The notes: generated from the letters alone by a model not told the origin. A stretch of 45,392 nucleotides of DNA from Porticoccaceae bacterium (GCA_029250825.1 JAQXEN010000027.1:1-45392), one strand, 5' to 3'. Shown: positions 9,600-19,855, counted from the stretch's first letter. Made by a program: numbers and translations.

Positions 9600-10785
9600 G
9601 GGCCAATCTCCTTTTAATATTTCCTTGAACCACAGCATGATCAAACAGCGGTGCAAATAGGTTGGCAAACAGAATTGCCAGCATCATGCCCTCTGGGAAA
9701 GCCGGGTTAACCACACGAATCAGGATAACCATGACACCGATAAGCATGCCGTACCAGAACTTGCCGGTGTTGGTCATTGCTGCAGATACGGGGTCGGTGG
9801 CCATAAAGATTGCACCAAAGGCAAAGCCACCGATCACCCAGTGCCAGTAGAATGGCAAGGCGAACATGGGGTTGGTGGAGTCGATAGTGTTAAATAGCAT
9901 GGAGAGCAATGCCGAACCCAGCAGAACACCACCGATAATGCGCCATGAGGCAATACGCATCACCATCAGGACTACACCACCGAGCAGAATCGCCAGGGTC
10001 GATGTTTCACCGATAGAACCCTGAATGGTACCTATAAAGGCCGACATCCAAGTTGTGCTCTGCTCAAGACCCGCCATACCGGCAGTCGCTGCCACAGACA
10101 ACATGGTGGCGCCAGTGTAACCGTCCACTGCAGTCCATACCGCGTCACCAGACATATAGGCAGGGTAGGCAAAGTAGAGGAATGCGCGACCTGTAAGAGC
10201 TGGATTAAGAAAGTTTTTGCCAGTGCCGCCAAAGACTTCTTTACCGATCACAATACCGAAGCTGATACCTGCAGCAACCATCCACAGTGGCAGGTCCGGA
10301 GGACAGCACAGGGCGAAGAGTACCGAGGTAACAAAGAAACCTTCGTTCACTTCATGGCCGCGAACGCTGGCAAACAAGACTTCCCAGAAACCGCCGACTA
10401 TAAAGGTCACCATGTATATAGGTAGAAAGTAAGCTGCACCGTGAACTAGGTTGTCCCAGATACTGGTTGGGTCGTAGCCGGCCAACATGGCAATAAAGAT
10501 GCCCCGACCGCCCTCTTGAGCCAACATGCCCATTTCCAACATTATGGTGTTGGCCTGAAAGCCCACATTCCACATACCGAAAAACATGGTTGGGAAAGTC
10601 GCCATCCACACTGTGATCATCACTCGTTTGAGATCGATGGAATCACGGACATGGGAACTGTTCTTAGTCACATCAGATGGCTTAAACAAAGCTGTATCCA
10701 CTGCTTCGTACAGTGCATACCAGCTTTCCCACTTGCCGCCTTTGTGGAAATTAGGTTCTAACTTATCGAGAAGATTACGCAACAT
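9592..10785 (-). CDS. nqrB: Na+-translocating NADH:quinone reductase subunit B
   Basis: This is a 397-residue core membrane subunit with about ten helices. It carries covalent FMN on Thr227 in the motif DGYTGATML, and it also binds riboflavin and takes part in sodium transfer in characterised pumps. The length is close to other NqrB proteins. It starts four bases after the nqrA stop, and its 3' end contains the ribosome site and the GTG start of nqrC. Confidence 0.97.
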   Translation of the reverse strand: MLRNLLDKLEPNFHKGGKWESWYALYEAVDTALFKPSDVTKNSSHVRDSIDLKRVMITVWMATFPTMFFGMWNVGFQANTIMLEMGMLAQEGGRGIFIAMLAGYDPTSIWDNLVHGAAYFLPIYMVTFIVGGFWEVLFASVRGHEVNEGFFVTSVLFALCCPPDLPLWMVAAGISFGIVIGKEVFGGTGKNFLNPALTGRAFLYFAYPAYMSGDAVWTAVDGYTGATMLSVAATAGMAGLEQSTTWMSAFIGTIQGSIGETSTLAILLGGVVLMVMRIASWRIIGGVLLGSALLSMLFNTIDSTNPMFALPFYWHWVIGGFAFGAIFMATDPVSAAMTNTGKFWYGMLIGVMVILIRVVNPAFPEGMMLAILFANLFAPLFDHAVVQGNIKRRLARG

Positions 10786-10789
10786 GGTC

Positions 10790-12130
10790 TTAACCCTCCT
10801 TCTCTATTTTAGTCAAATTATCACGTAGGATTGGGCCGTACTCATGCTTGCCTACACAGACATAGCTGTAGAGACCCACATCGTCTTCGTCCAATTCCAA
10901 GCAACCGAGTTTCTGTGCCATTTCCGTGTCACCAACAATCAGTGAGCGGAGCAGCTGAACCGGCAATATATCCAGAGCGGTTACGTCTTCGTAGCCACCT
11001 ACTGGCACCATGGCGCGTTCGCTGCCGTTAGTGCTAGATGTCATATTGAAAAGTTTCTTGCTCAGGGAGGAAACAAAGATCGGCAGCGCGGAGTGCTTAT
11101 CGAATCCGGCTCTCAGGTAGTGCAGGAAGTCGCGCTCGCGGCCTTCACGGATAACCGAGACCTGGCTGTGGTAGCGACCTAGAAAGGCAAACTCGCCAGC
11201 AGCTTTGCGACCCGAGAGAACTGAACCAGAAATTACCCGATTCTCATCGTTCTTTAATTCGCCGATAACCAGCTGATTGAGGTTGGCACCCAACTGACTT
11301 TTTAGTAGTCGCGGCTGATTGACCTGGGGGCCAGCCAGTGCCACAACTCGGCTGCTATCTATAGAGCCGCTAGTAAACAGCGCACCGATGGCAATCACAT
11401 CTTGATAACCAATAGTCCAAACGGTTTTCTCAGCGCTTACTGGATCGATAAAGTGAATATGGGTACCAGCAAGTCCTGCAGGATGTGGGCCGGCAAAGCT
11501 ATGCGCCTCAACACCATCAATCCCATCGCCAGCAACTGTTGCGTCCGCCGCACTGCAAAGGTGCACTGGGCCGTCCGTTAAACGTGTCAGCACAGTTAGA
11601 CCATTGGCAAAGTCTTCACTGCGCTGAGCAATAATCGGTGCTGGGTCAGCCGCCAGTGGATTGGTATCCATAGCAGTGACAAAAATAGATGAGGGCGCAG
11701 ATTCAGGCGCCGGTACTCGAGCAAAAGGACGTGTCCGCAGAGACACCCACTGACCGGAGTTAACCAAATTCTCAACCACTAGGCTGCGATCGAGAGTAGC
11801 CAGCTGGTCAGCACTGTATTGAACGAAGCTTTCAGCTTCTGTTCCATCCACGTCGATAACCAGTGACTGAAATACACGGCGCTCGCCGCGATTGACTGCC
11901 ACAACAACACCAGCTGCAGGAGCCGTGTACTTTACACCGACAGTTTTCTTATCGGTAAATAGCAACTGACCCAGCTTGACGCGATCACCTTCGCGCACGG
12001 CCATAGTGGGCTTCATGCCCGGGTAGTCAAAACCAACTACCGCAACCTGACCTATTACTGGGCCATCGTGAATAACCTGCTCTGGCGCACCAGCAATGGG
12101 CAGGTCTAATCCGCGACGGATTTTTATCAT
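10790..12130 (-). CDS. nqrA: Na+-translocating NADH:quinone reductase subunit A
   Basis: This is the 446-residue peripheral cytoplasmic subunit, first gene of the nqr operon. The opening [18 protein letters not shown] and the blocks [22 protein letters not shown] and [12 protein letters not shown]-like region match the NqrA family. It has no membrane segments. An AGG lies about ten bases before the ATG. A promoter with a perfect TATAAT lies 150 bases upstream. The operon continues without a gap larger than 20 bases through nqrF, apbE, nqrM and sthA. Confidence 0.97.
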   Translation of the reverse strand: MIKIRRGLDLPIAGAPEQVIHDGPVIGQVAVVGFDYPGMKPTMAVREGDRVKLGQLLFTDKKTVGVKYTAPAAGVVVAVNRGERRVFQSLVIDVDGTEAESFVQYSADQLATLDRSLVVENLVNSGQWVSLRTRPFARVPAPESAPSSIFVTAMDTNPLAADPAPIIAQRSEDFANGLTVLTRLTDGPVHLCSAADATVAGDGIDGVEAHSFAGPHPAGLAGTHIHFIDPVSAEKTVWTIGYQDVIAIGALFTSGSIDSSRVVALAGPQVNQPRLLKSQLGANLNQLVIGELKNDENRVISGSVLSGRKAAGEFAFLGRYHSQVSVIREGRERDFLHYLRAGFDKHSALPIFVSSLSKKLFNMTSSTNGSERAMVPVGGYEDVTALDILPVQLLRSLIVGDTEMAQKLGCLELDEDDVGLYSYVCVGKHEYGPILRDNLTKIEKEG

Positions 12131-12278
12131 AGAAGATACCTAATACTCAAAAATTAAGATTTGGGCTATATCACTGAGACCATCTAACAGCGGGAGATAA
12201 CGGCTATTAAATGAGTAATTTCAGCTTAGTGTCGGCGTACAGATGAGGAGCTTTGTGCACCGATTTACGAACGGCGGG

Positions 12279-12307
12279 ATTATAAAGGTCTAGGCGCTGT
12301 GATTCCA
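12279..12307 (-). promoter_or_regulatory. Candidate promoter of the nqr operon
   Basis: On the minus strand a perfect TATAAT (12284-12279) is preceded, after exactly 17 bases, by TGGAAT (12307-12302), a 3-of-6 match to the -35 consensus. It is the only good sigma70-like site noticed upstream of nqrA. Confidence 0.5.
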
Positions 12308-12412
12308 GTCGGAAACTGACCAAACAGAGCTAAACAGGACTATATCGGGGTAATTTGTTTTGACGCGCTAGGGATTATTCAAGACAGTACTCACATCAGC
12401 CTGCCCTATGAC

Positions 12413-12445
12413 TAAAAAGGCTCGGCGCAGTGGCTGCGCCGAGCC
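12413..12445 (-). terminator. Rho-independent terminator of the GAPDH gene
   Basis: There is a perfect 12-bp stem: GGCTCGGCGCAG (12419-12430) pairs with CTGCGCCGAGCC (12434-12445) over a three-base loop. On the minus strand it is followed at once by TTTTTAGT. It begins about 28 bases after the GAPDH stop, separating that gene from nqrA. Confidence 0.9.
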
Positions 12446-12473
12446 CTGTATCACATGGCTCTAACAGGGTTTA

Positions 12474-14015
12474 TTAAACCTGCTGTAAGACATTTGGGTA
12501 GGATGGCCAACTGACGCCAGCAAATTTCTCCAGGCAACGTACCACCTGACAGCTATAACCAAATTCATTGTCATACCAACAATAGAGTACACAGCTATTA
12601 CCCTCGACAATGGTGGCCTGAGCATCGAGCACACAGGCCTGACGGGAACCGACAAAGTCAGTGGACACCGCCTCGGTGGATATGGTGTAGCCGATCTGCT
12701 GTTGTAGCTCCGAGTGCAGAGCCTTCTGGCGCATAAACTCATTTAGCTCCTCGACATTGGTGTCGCGGCCCAACTGCAGATTAAGAATAGCCATAGAAAC
12801 ATTGGGTGTGGGCACCCGGATCGCATTGCCAGTCAACTTGCCCTTTAGCTGCGGAATCACTTTTGCCACGGCCTTGGCTGCACCAGTGGAAGTCAGCACC
12901 ATATTGAGTGCCGCACTGCGTCCCCGGCGATCACCTTTGTGATAGTTGTCGATCAGGTTTTGATCATTGGTGTAGGCATGCACGGTTTCAACGTGGCCAC
13001 TATTGATACCAAATTCATCCAGCAGGCACTTGAGCACTGGCACAATGGCATTGGTGGTACAGGAGGCCGCCGAGATAATCTTGCGCTCGGGGGTAATTTC
13101 GCCATCGTTAACACCGTAGACAATATTTGGAATATCGTCGCCAGCGGGGGCCGTCAGTAAGACCTTCGATGCGCCGGGACGCAGATGACCACCGAGGCCA
13201 GCATTGTCTTTCCAGACACCGGTATTATCGACAATCAGTGCATTGCGAATGCCGTACTCGGTGTAATCGATCTCTTCAGGTTTGTTGGCATAGATCACCT
13301 TCACCGGATTACCGTTGATTACCAACGTGCTCTCGTCTTCCAACACGCGAATGGTGCCTTTAAAAGAACCGTGAACCGAATCTCGCCGCAGCAGTGCCGC
13401 GCGCTTTTCCAAATCGTTGTCCACCTTGCCCTTGCGAATCACGATCGCGCGCAGTCGCAGCACGTCGCCACCGCCAGCCTTATCAATCAAAATTCTCGCT
13501 ACCAGTCGACCGATACGACCGAAACCATAGAGCACCACATCTTGGGGCTGAGGCAGCGGCTTAACATCTGAACCAACAATGTCTTTTAGCTCATCGGCGA
13601 CAAATTCATCGATGCTGCGACCATTGCCAATACTCTGAAACTTGACCACCATCTTACCCAGATCAATATGCGCCGGCCCAAGGTGGAGACGGGCAATGGC
13701 CTCGATCATTGGCGAGGAATCAAACTCTGATAATTCATTCTGTTCTACCTGACGCACACGGCGATGGAACTTCATCAGGTCGGTAACCGACTTGTTGACC
13801 ATGCTGTTGCCATACATATAGGTTGACACATTGCGCTCGCGATAGAGCTTGCCAATAATCGGGATCATACCTTCGGCAAGGGCTTCGCGCTGTTTCCAAT
13901 CTTTGAAAAAATCGTCTGGGAGGGGTCTCTTCTGGTCAATCACTGGCAGATCCTTATCAAGCAGTTGGAGGGGTAACGCATTATCGTGAAGATTGGTGAT
14001 ACAGGCAACCAACAT
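12474..14015 (-). CDS. NAD-dependent glyceraldehyde-3-phosphate dehydrogenase, long form
   Basis: It oxidises glyceraldehyde-3-phosphate with NAD and phosphate (or runs in reverse in gluconeogenesis) in the cytoplasm. At 513 residues it is much longer than standard GAPDH (about 335). An N-terminal extension of about 155 residues precedes the Rossmann motif YGFGRIGR (163-170). The catalytic Cys319 sits in SAASCTTN, and RVPTPNVSMAILNL and WYDNEFGYSCQVV follow. The same long form sits next to mfd in Pseudomonas (recalled as PA3001). The ATG is supported by GAGG four bases upstream. The gene is divergent from mfd and ends at a strong hairpin. Confidence 0.92.
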   Translation of the reverse strand: MLVACITNLHDNALPLQLLDKDLPVIDQKRPLPDDFFKDWKQREALAEGMIPIIGKLYRERNVSTYMYGNSMVNKSVTDLMKFHRRVRQVEQNELSEFDSSPMIEAIARLHLGPAHIDLGKMVVKFQSIGNGRSIDEFVADELKDIVGSDVKPLPQPQDVVLYGFGRIGRLVARILIDKAGGGDVLRLRAIVIRKGKVDNDLEKRAALLRRDSVHGSFKGTIRVLEDESTLVINGNPVKVIYANKPEEIDYTEYGIRNALIVDNTGVWKDNAGLGGHLRPGASKVLLTAPAGDDIPNIVYGVNDGEITPERKIISAASCTTNAIVPVLKCLLDEFGINSGHVETVHAYTNDQNLIDNYHKGDRRGRSAALNMVLTSTGAAKAVAKVIPQLKGKLTGNAIRVPTPNVSMAILNLQLGRDTNVEELNEFMRQKALHSELQQQIGYTISTEAVSTDFVGSRQACVLDAQATIVEGNSCVLYCWYDNEFGYSCQVVRCLEKFAGVSWPSYPNVLQQV

Positions 14016-14164
14016 GAGACCTCGTTTGGTTGATACAGGCTATTGCCTCTATCTATCAATAGCCCACCGCGAGTAAAATATCGGCCGATGTGAACCAACA
14101 GTCACGACAGTGCAGTATTAGCTTAACTTTAGTACAACTTCCAAAAATCATTTATGTAGGTGTT

Positions 14165-17100
14165 ATGACAGTCCCAGCTTCGCAAACCACTTTAGATTTA
14201 GAACCCGCCTTAAAATCAAAGTCGATTCTTAGCTTGGGCCCGAGCGCCAGACCCGGCGATAAAAATCACTGGGGTGAACTGCAAGCCGCCGGTCGTGCAC
14301 TGGCCATCGCCGAGGCCGCGCAACAGTTCGATGGGCTCAGTATCCTGATTACCGAGACCGCTCGCGAGGCCGCCGCCCAGAGTCGCGCCCTGGCATTTTT
14401 TAGTGCCGAGCAGGATTTTCCGATCCTTAACTTTCCCGACTGGGAAACCCTGCCCTACGATATATTTTCCCCTCATCAAGATATTGTCTCCGCGCGCCTG
14501 CAAACCCTGTCCAATCTACCCAACGCTCAACATGCATTACTAATAGTGCCGCTGCCGACCCTGATGCACAGACTGGCACCCATAGACTTTATCGCCTCGC
14601 GAACCTTTTCCTATGCAGTGGGGGAACTGCTCGATCGCGATGAACTCCAGCAACAGCTCTCTCGAGCTGGCTACAACCGCGTTGACACCGTATATGAACA
14701 CGGCGAATATGCCTTTCGCGGCTCCCTGATCGACATCTTCCCTATGGGGGCCAAGCAGCCATTTCGTATTGATCTGCTGGACGATGAAATCGAAAGTCTG
14801 CGACTATTTGATCCCGAGTCACAGCGCACCTCAGAAAATGTTACCCAGATTGAGCTACTGCCAGCACGAGAATTCCCCCTCGACAAACAGGCCTGTAATC
14901 AATTCTTAAATAACTGGCATTCGCATTTTGACCAGAGCCCGGACAAATGTCCTGTCTACCGAGATATAAAAGAGGGTATTGCACCTCAGGGCATAGAGTA
15001 TTACCTAAGCCTGTTTTTTGAAGAGACCGCCACTCTATTTGATTATCTGCCAGAAAAGGTACAGCTGTTTAGTCATGTGGGAATCGAAGACGCCTCCCTC
15101 GCCTTTTGGCAAGACACCAATGCCCGCTATGCCGAATACGGCGTTGACCCAACCCGCCCGATACTCTCGCCGAGAGAACTGTTTCTCGGTGTCGAAGAGG
15201 TGTTTCAGCAGATCAAGAAACTGCCGCGCACCGAGATCGATCGCCAACCCGCCAAAACCGGCGCCGGCAGCATTAACTTCAATCTCCGCACCCTGCCCGA
15301 TGTGGCGGTCAATTCCAAACTCAGCAATCCCCTGTCTGCGCTTCAGGAATTTATTGAAGGCTTTGAAGGTCGCGTGCTGTTTTGTGCGGAGTCTGCCGGA
15401 CGCCGTGAAGTGCTGGCCGGCTTTTTAAAGAAAATTGATATAGTCGCCACGGAAGTGGATAACTGGCAGGATTTTGTCAATGGCAAACAACGCTTTTCGG
15501 TCACTACCTATCCCATAGATCAGGGTCTATACAGCCCGGACACAGGTATCTGCCTGATTACCGAAGGGGAACTGTTTGGCCAACAGGTTATGCAGCGCCG
15601 TCGCCGCTCCAAGGCTTCAGAGTCGCCGGATCATATATTTAAGAGCCTCGCTGAATTACAACATGGCGCACCCGTAGTGCATATGGATCACGGCGTCGGA
15701 CGTTTTCAGGGCTTAGTCACTCTGGAAGTGGATAAGTCGGTTCAAGAATTTCTTATGCTGGTTTACGCCAATGATGCCAAGCTCTATGTGCCGGTGTCAT
15801 CACTGCATCTCATCAGCCGCTTTGGCGGCGGCGATCAATCTATGGCACCACTGCATAAACTCGGCACCGACAAGTGGAGCAAGGCCAAAGAGAAAGCCGC
15901 CAAACAGGTGCGCGACACTGCCGCGGAACTTCTCGATATCTATGCTCGCCGAGCAGCGCGAAAAGGCTTTGCCTGTGAGAATAATGAAGAGGACTACCGC
16001 AAGTTCAGCAGTGAATTCCCCTTTGAAGAAACCGCGGATCAGCTAGAAGCCATAGATGCGGTGCGCCGCGATCTGCTCAGCCCACAACCTATGGATCGAC
16101 TGGTCTGTGGGGATGTTGGATTTGGCAAAACCGAAGTCGCCATGCGCGCCGCCTTTACGGCAGTATCCAGTAGCAAACAGGTGGTAATCTTGGTGCCCAC
16201 CACATTGCTCGCCCACCAGCATCTACAAAACTTCCGCGACCGCTTTGCCAACTGGCCCATAGCGGTAGAGGAACTGTCGCGCTTCCGTACTGCCCAGGAA
16301 CAGGAGCAGGTCATTGCCGATACTGAGAACGGCAAAGTAGATATCCTAATCAGCACCCACAAACTATTGCACGCCAAGATCGACTTTGAGCGGCTCGGCT
16401 TGCTGATTATCGATGAAGAGCACCGCTTTGGTGTGCGCCAGAAAGACAAGATCAAATCTATGCGCAGCTCCGTGGATATTCTCACCATGACCGCCACACC
16501 GATTCCACGGACCCTCAATCTGTCTATGCATGCTGTGCGCGATCTATCGATTATTGCCACCCCACCGGCGCGTCGTCTATCGGTAAAAACGTTTATCCGC
16601 CAGCGGGAAGATCGGGTTACTCGCGAAGCCATACTCCGCGAAATCCTCCGCGGCGGTCAGGTCTACTTCTTACACAACGATGTTAAAAATATTCAGCGCA
16701 CCGCCGATGAATTGGCACTGCTGGTGCCCGAGGCACGTATCAATATAGCCCACGGTCAGATGCGCGAACGGCAACTGGAACAGGTGATGTCTGACTTTTA
16801 TCACCAGCGTTTTAATGTTCTGGTGTGTACCACCATTATTGAAACCGGTATCGATATCCCCAGTGCCAACACCATCTTGATTGAGCGGGCGGATAAATTC
16901 GGTCTCGCGCAACTGCACCAACTCCGCGGTCGTGTCGGCCGTTCGCATCACCAGGCCTATGCCTATCTGTTGACACCGCCACCGAAGACCATGACCTCCG
17001 ATGCGTTAAAACGCTTAGAAGCCATTTCCTCCGCAGATCATCTGGGCTCTGGATTTACACTTGCCACCAATGATCTAGAGATCCGCGGCGCCGGCGAATT

Positions 17101-17677
17101 GCTCGGAGAAGAACAGAGCGGTCATATTCAAGCGATCGGCTTTACCCTCTACTTAGAGATGCTTGAGCGTGCGGTTAATGCCATTAAAAACGGCAAGCAG
17201 CTAGAAGTGGGCTCAGCCTTGGATCAGGGCATTGAGGTGAATCTGCATCTGCCGGCACTGATACCAGACGACTACCTGCCAGACGTCAATATGCGCCTGA
17301 CTCTGTATAAACGTCTCGCCAACTGCCAAACAGAGCGCGATCTCTACGAACTTCAGGTGGAGATGATCGACCGCTTTGGTCTCTTGCCAGAACCGGCCAA
17401 AACCCTATTTGAACTGGCCAAATTGCGGCAGATGGGTGAACGCCTCGGACTGATAAAAATTGAAGCTGGCCCCAATGGTGGACGACTCAAATTTAGCGCC
17501 AGCACACCAGTGGAACCTATGACCATTATAGAAATGGTACAGAAACGACCGGGTACATTCCGCTTGCAAAATAACGATCAGTTGAGTTTCACTACAGAGA
17601 TGGAAACTGCTGAAGAGCGGGTGGACAAAGTGACCTATATTCTCGATCAGCTTACGCCAGCAGAGATCGATAGCTGA
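14165..17677 (+). CDS. mfd: Transcription-repair coupling factor Mfd
   Basis: This ATP-driven translocase removes stalled RNA polymerase at DNA damage and recruits UvrA. The protein has about 1170 residues, against 1148 in E. coli. Order: an N-terminal UvrB-like damage module, the RNA-polymerase-interacting domain (VVHMDHGVGRFQGL), then the RecG-like motor with Walker A GDVGFGKTE (near residue 650), DEEHRFG, TATPIPRTL and LRGRVGRSHHQAYAYL, and a C-terminal TRCF domain. The frame is open from a GTG at 14090, but ATG 14165 is preferred: it follows TAGGTG and gives the usual N-terminus. It is divergent from GAPDH and is followed by csiV after 70 bases, the Pseudomonas order. Confidence 0.95.
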   Translation: MTVPASQTTLDLEPALKSKSILSLGPSARPGDKNHWGELQAAGRALAIAEAAQQFDGLSILITETAREAAAQSRALAFFSAEQDFPILNFPDWETLPYDIFSPHQDIVSARLQTLSNLPNAQHALLIVPLPTLMHRLAPIDFIASRTFSYAVGELLDRDELQQQLSRAGYNRVDTVYEHGEYAFRGSLIDIFPMGAKQPFRIDLLDDEIESLRLFDPESQRTSENVTQIELLPAREFPLDKQACNQFLNNWHSHFDQSPDKCPVYRDIKEGIAPQGIEYYLSLFFEETATLFDYLPEKVQLFSHVGIEDASLAFWQDTNARYAEYGVDPTRPILSPRELFLGVEEVFQQIKKLPRTEIDRQPAKTGAGSINFNLRTLPDVAVNSKLSNPLSALQEFIEGFEGRVLFCAESAGRREVLAGFLKKIDIVATEVDNWQDFVNGKQRFSVTTYPIDQGLYSPDTGICLITEGELFGQQVMQRRRRSKASESPDHIFKSLAELQHGAPVVHMDHGVGRFQGLVTLEVDKSVQEFLMLVYANDAKLYVPVSSLHLISRFGGGDQSMAPLHKLGTDKWSKAKEKAAKQVRDTAAELLDIYARRAARKGFACENNEEDYRKFSSEFPFEETADQLEAIDAVRRDLLSPQPMDRLVCGDVGFGKTEVAMRAAFTAVSSSKQVVILVPTTLLAHQHLQNFRDRFANWPIAVEELSRFRTAQEQEQVIADTENGKVDILISTHKLLHAKIDFERLGLLIIDEEHRFGVRQKDKIKSMRSSVDILTMTATPIPRTLNLSMHAVRDLSIIATPPARRLSVKTFIRQREDRVTREAILREILRGGQVYFLHNDVKNIQRTADELALLVPEARINIAHGQMRERQLEQVMSDFYHQRFNVLVCTTIIETGIDIPSANTILIERADKFGLAQLHQLRGRVGRSHHQAYAYLLTPPPKTMTSDALKRLEAISSADHLGSGFTLATNDLEIRGAGELLGEEQSGHIQAIGFTLYLEMLERAVNAIKNGKQLEVGSALDQGIEVNLHLPALIPDDYLPDVNMRLTLYKRLANCQTERDLYELQVEMIDRFGLLPEPAKTLFELAKLRQMGERLGLIKIEAGPNGGRLKFSASTPVEPMTIIEMVQKRPGTFRLQNNDQLSFTTEMETAEERVDKVTYILDQLTPAEIDS

Positions 17678-17747
17678 ATGGAAGCGATCTAACAACGGCC
17701 ACCTTTTAACTGCTATCCTGTAAAGCATGGCCAAGGGAATGATAAGC

Positions 17748-18950
17748 ATGACAACAGACAAGCAACAGCGAAAAACCCAGCGGGCCAACCGCCTGTGGGT
17801 CGTTCTGTTAGCGCTAATCAGCAACCTGAGTGTCGCTCAGAGCAGCAGTGATCAAACCGAGGAAGCCGCAGCCCCTTGGTATCAGGTTGAAGTGGTTCTC
17901 TTCACCCAGCAAGGTTATGCCGGAGCCGAACAACCACCGCGCAGTTACAGCCTCGACTTTCCACAAAACAATCTCGACCTGCTGGAACCCGGTCAAATTT
18001 CAGATAATGACTTCCCTGTCGCCGGCAATGGTGTCGTCTCAACCACAGCCCCGAGAGTTATCCCGCTGGCGACAGTAGCTGACCCGGCGCTTAGTTTTGC
18101 TACAGAGGTAATTGAAGACGTTGATCTGCAGAGCCCAGAAGAGCCCCGGGAAAAAGAGTACAACCTCGCACAAGAGGAGCCACTGGATGACTACGACCTC
18201 GCCCAGTTAAACGCCCGTGATGCCGTTTTCTTGGCAAATAATCTAGACAGTGATGTAGACGAAGATCAAGCCCAAACAGCCGCTCAAATCTACGTTGCAG
18301 AATATGAGTCAACCTTTGTAAAACTGCCACGAGATCTGCGCAACCTGAATGAAAGCGCCCGCGCCCTAGACCGCCAGTCCCGCTACAATGTTCTGTTTCA
18401 TGAAGCCTGGCGCTTCTCGGCAGACGAATTGGAACAGGATCCCTGGGTGATTATCAAAGCCGGCAAGCAATACCTAGATCGCTTTGAGATTGAAGGCAGC
18501 CTGCGCTTTTACAAATCGCGCTTTTTACACTTTCAATCAGATCTCTGGCTGCTGGAATTTGCCCCCCAGAGCGACACAGCTAATATGATCGAACTGCCAG
18601 AGTTCCCCTCTCGACAACAGCCCAGCCTTGCTGACAGCCATGTGATTGCCGAGATCCAGTTTGATGAACAGCGTATTGAAGACTTCTTTATTGATACCCC
18701 GGAAAAAGATTTCGACGAAATAACAAATCTAGAGAGTTTAGAATCGGAGATACAGGCTGCGGAAGAAATTCAACAGCCAAGGCGCTATCCGGTAAAGACA
18801 CTTTGGACATTTGATCAGTCAAAGCGTCTCGAAGAACAGCAGAGCTACTATATTGATCACCCTAAAATGGGTGTATTGGTGACGATTATGCCCTACGAGC
18901 CGGAGGTGCTTAATCCGCCTGTTGAAGAATCCTTGGCTGAAACTGAATAA
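17748..18950 (+). CDS. CsiV-family periplasmic protein
   Basis: This is a 400-residue exported protein with a signal peptide (basic start, then LWVVLLALISNLSVA) and probable cleavage near VAQ/S. The mature N-terminus PWYQVEVVLFTQ is the hallmark of the CsiV family. In Vibrio, CsiV helps activate the PBP1a cofactor LpoA and so affects peptidoglycan synthesis. The C-terminal part has FYKSRFLHFQSDLWL and RRYPVKTLWTF blocks followed by YYIDHPKMGVLV. The central region is acidic and probably loosely structured. The third ATG (17748) is chosen because AAGGGA is nine bases before it. Its place directly after mfd matches Pseudomonas. Confidence 0.85.
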   Translation: MTTDKQQRKTQRANRLWVVLLALISNLSVAQSSSDQTEEAAAPWYQVEVVLFTQQGYAGAEQPPRSYSLDFPQNNLDLLEPGQISDNDFPVAGNGVVSTTAPRVIPLATVADPALSFATEVIEDVDLQSPEEPREKEYNLAQEEPLDDYDLAQLNARDAVFLANNLDSDVDEDQAQTAAQIYVAEYESTFVKLPRDLRNLNESARALDRQSRYNVLFHEAWRFSADELEQDPWVIIKAGKQYLDRFEIEGSLRFYKSRFLHFQSDLWLLEFAPQSDTANMIELPEFPSRQQPSLADSHVIAEIQFDEQRIEDFFIDTPEKDFDEITNLESLESEIQAAEEIQQPRRYPVKTLWTFDQSKRLEEQQSYYIDHPKMGVLVTIMPYEPEVLNPPVEESLAETE

Positions 18951-18955
18951 AACTT

Positions 18956-19147
18956 TTACTCTAGTATGACCCTTGTTCTCACCATAAAAGTGCAGTCCCA
19001 TATAACCTCTGCCGAGGCAATAAGCTGCCCGAATAGCATCAGGATAAAATCTCGAAAAAGTACAAGAAGCCTCTGAAGTCTCTGCCCTAAGACGCTAAGA
19101 CCTTCCCACAAAACCTCACCGACTTTGCTGCTCTCTAAAAGACTCAA
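18956..19147 (-). CDS. Possible small hydrophobic protein downstream of the lipocalin
   Basis: A 63-codon frame begins at TTG 19147 with a GAGG nine bases upstream, 13 bases after the lipocalin stop. The middle (LLVLFRDFILMLFGQLIA) could form one membrane segment. It overlaps nothing else and would be the third gene of a membrane protein/lipocalin unit. There is no recognised family, so it may be chance. Confidence 0.25.
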   Translation of the reverse strand: MSLLESSKVGEVLWEGLSVLGQRLQRLLVLFRDFILMLFGQLIASAEVIWDCTFMVRTRVILE

Positions 19148-19160
19148 CGACTAACCTCAG

Positions 19161-19826
19161 TTATTTCGAGGACAGAGCAGCATCACTGTCAACAGGGTTT
19201 TGGTTTAATCCCTGATCAACAAATATCAAATCATCCACCACAAAACCCAAGGCCTCAGCACGCTGTAAAAAGTGCTCTTTCAATTGATCGTCAATAGTCG
19301 GCGTGCGCGCAAGCAGCCATAGATAGCCGGTGGTATTGCCGGCAACAAAGGCGTACTGATAGTCCACGGAGTCCAGTTCGAAAACAATATAGGAAGCAAA
19401 GAAGGGTCCGAAAAAAGATACTTTTAGATGGCCTGGCTGGTCGTCATCAATGCGGTAGGCTCGGCCCTCTGCCTGTTGCCAGCTGCCCTCTTCCCCTGAG
19501 TAACCGCGATTGATTACTCGCAGACCACCATCCTCGCGCATTGAATAGTCGGCAGTGACATTGGTTAAACCCCGCTCAAATGAGTGGTCGAGTCGCGCCA
19601 CTTCATACCAGGTGCCAAGATAGCGCTGGTTGTCTAACTGCTCAACCGGTAAAACACCCTCGGGTCTACCGAGACAGCTAGCCAATAATAGGCAGTTTAA
19701 TAGCAGGCATATTCTCTTAATTGCTGTTGGATGAATCGCGGCTCTCTCACTCTCACTCTCACCCCCACTCTTACTGCTACTGCTACTGCTACTGCTAACA
19801 CCCAATATGTCAAAAGCACTGGCCAC
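19161..19826 (-). CDS. blc: Lipocalin lipoprotein (Blc family) with a long serine-repeat leader
   Basis: This is an outer-membrane-type lipocalin; E. coli Blc binds fatty acids and lysophospholipids. The core is complete: YLGTWYEVARLDHSFERGL (the GxW motif), a TADYS strand, a GYLWLLARTP strand and the end block LGF. A lipobox LLAS/C is preceded by a hydrophobic stretch (ICLLLNCLLLAS), but it begins only at about residue 38. Before it lies a leader with eight consecutive serines and SGGESESE. The GTG start at 19826 has AGAGGA seven bases upstream, and no in-frame ATG/GTG/TTG lies nearer the lipobox, so the leader seems to be translated. The DNA there is built of 6-bp repeats. The gene starts 29 bases after the upstream membrane-protein stop. 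Confidence 0.88.
   Translation of the reverse strand: MASAFDILGVSSSSSSSSKSGGESESERAAIHPTAIKRICLLLNCLLLASCLGRPEGVLPVEQLDNQRYLGTWYEVARLDHSFERGLTNVTADYSMREDGGLRVINRGYSGEEGSWQQAEGRAYRIDDDQPGHLKVSFFGPFFASYIVFELDSVDYQYAFVAGNTTGYLWLLARTPTIDDQLKEHFLQRAEALGFVVDDLIFVDQGLNQNPVDSDAALSSK
19743..19799. repeat. Hexanucleotide simple repeats inside the lipocalin leader
   Basis: A TACTGC run of about four and a half units (about 19772-19798) and an ACTCTC run of about three units (19745-19762) lie side by side and encode Ser-rich and Glu/Ser-rich residues. Changes by whole units would keep the reading frame. Confidence 0.8.
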
Positions 19827-19855
19827 TGGTTTTTCCTCTAAAAATCAAAAGCCGA

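Larger units (their letters stand above)
12131..12473. other. Intergenic region between GAPDH and nqrA
   Basis: These 343 bases hold the GAPDH terminator (12413-12445) and a candidate nqr promoter (12279-12307). The 5' leader of the nqr operon would be about 140 bases; no riboswitch fold was recognised in it. No gene is seen. Confidence 0.6.

Noticed and set aside
16039-16632. 197-codon minus-strand open frame inside mfd
   Set aside because: It is Arg/Ser-rich nonsense composition antisense to the mfd motor domain.
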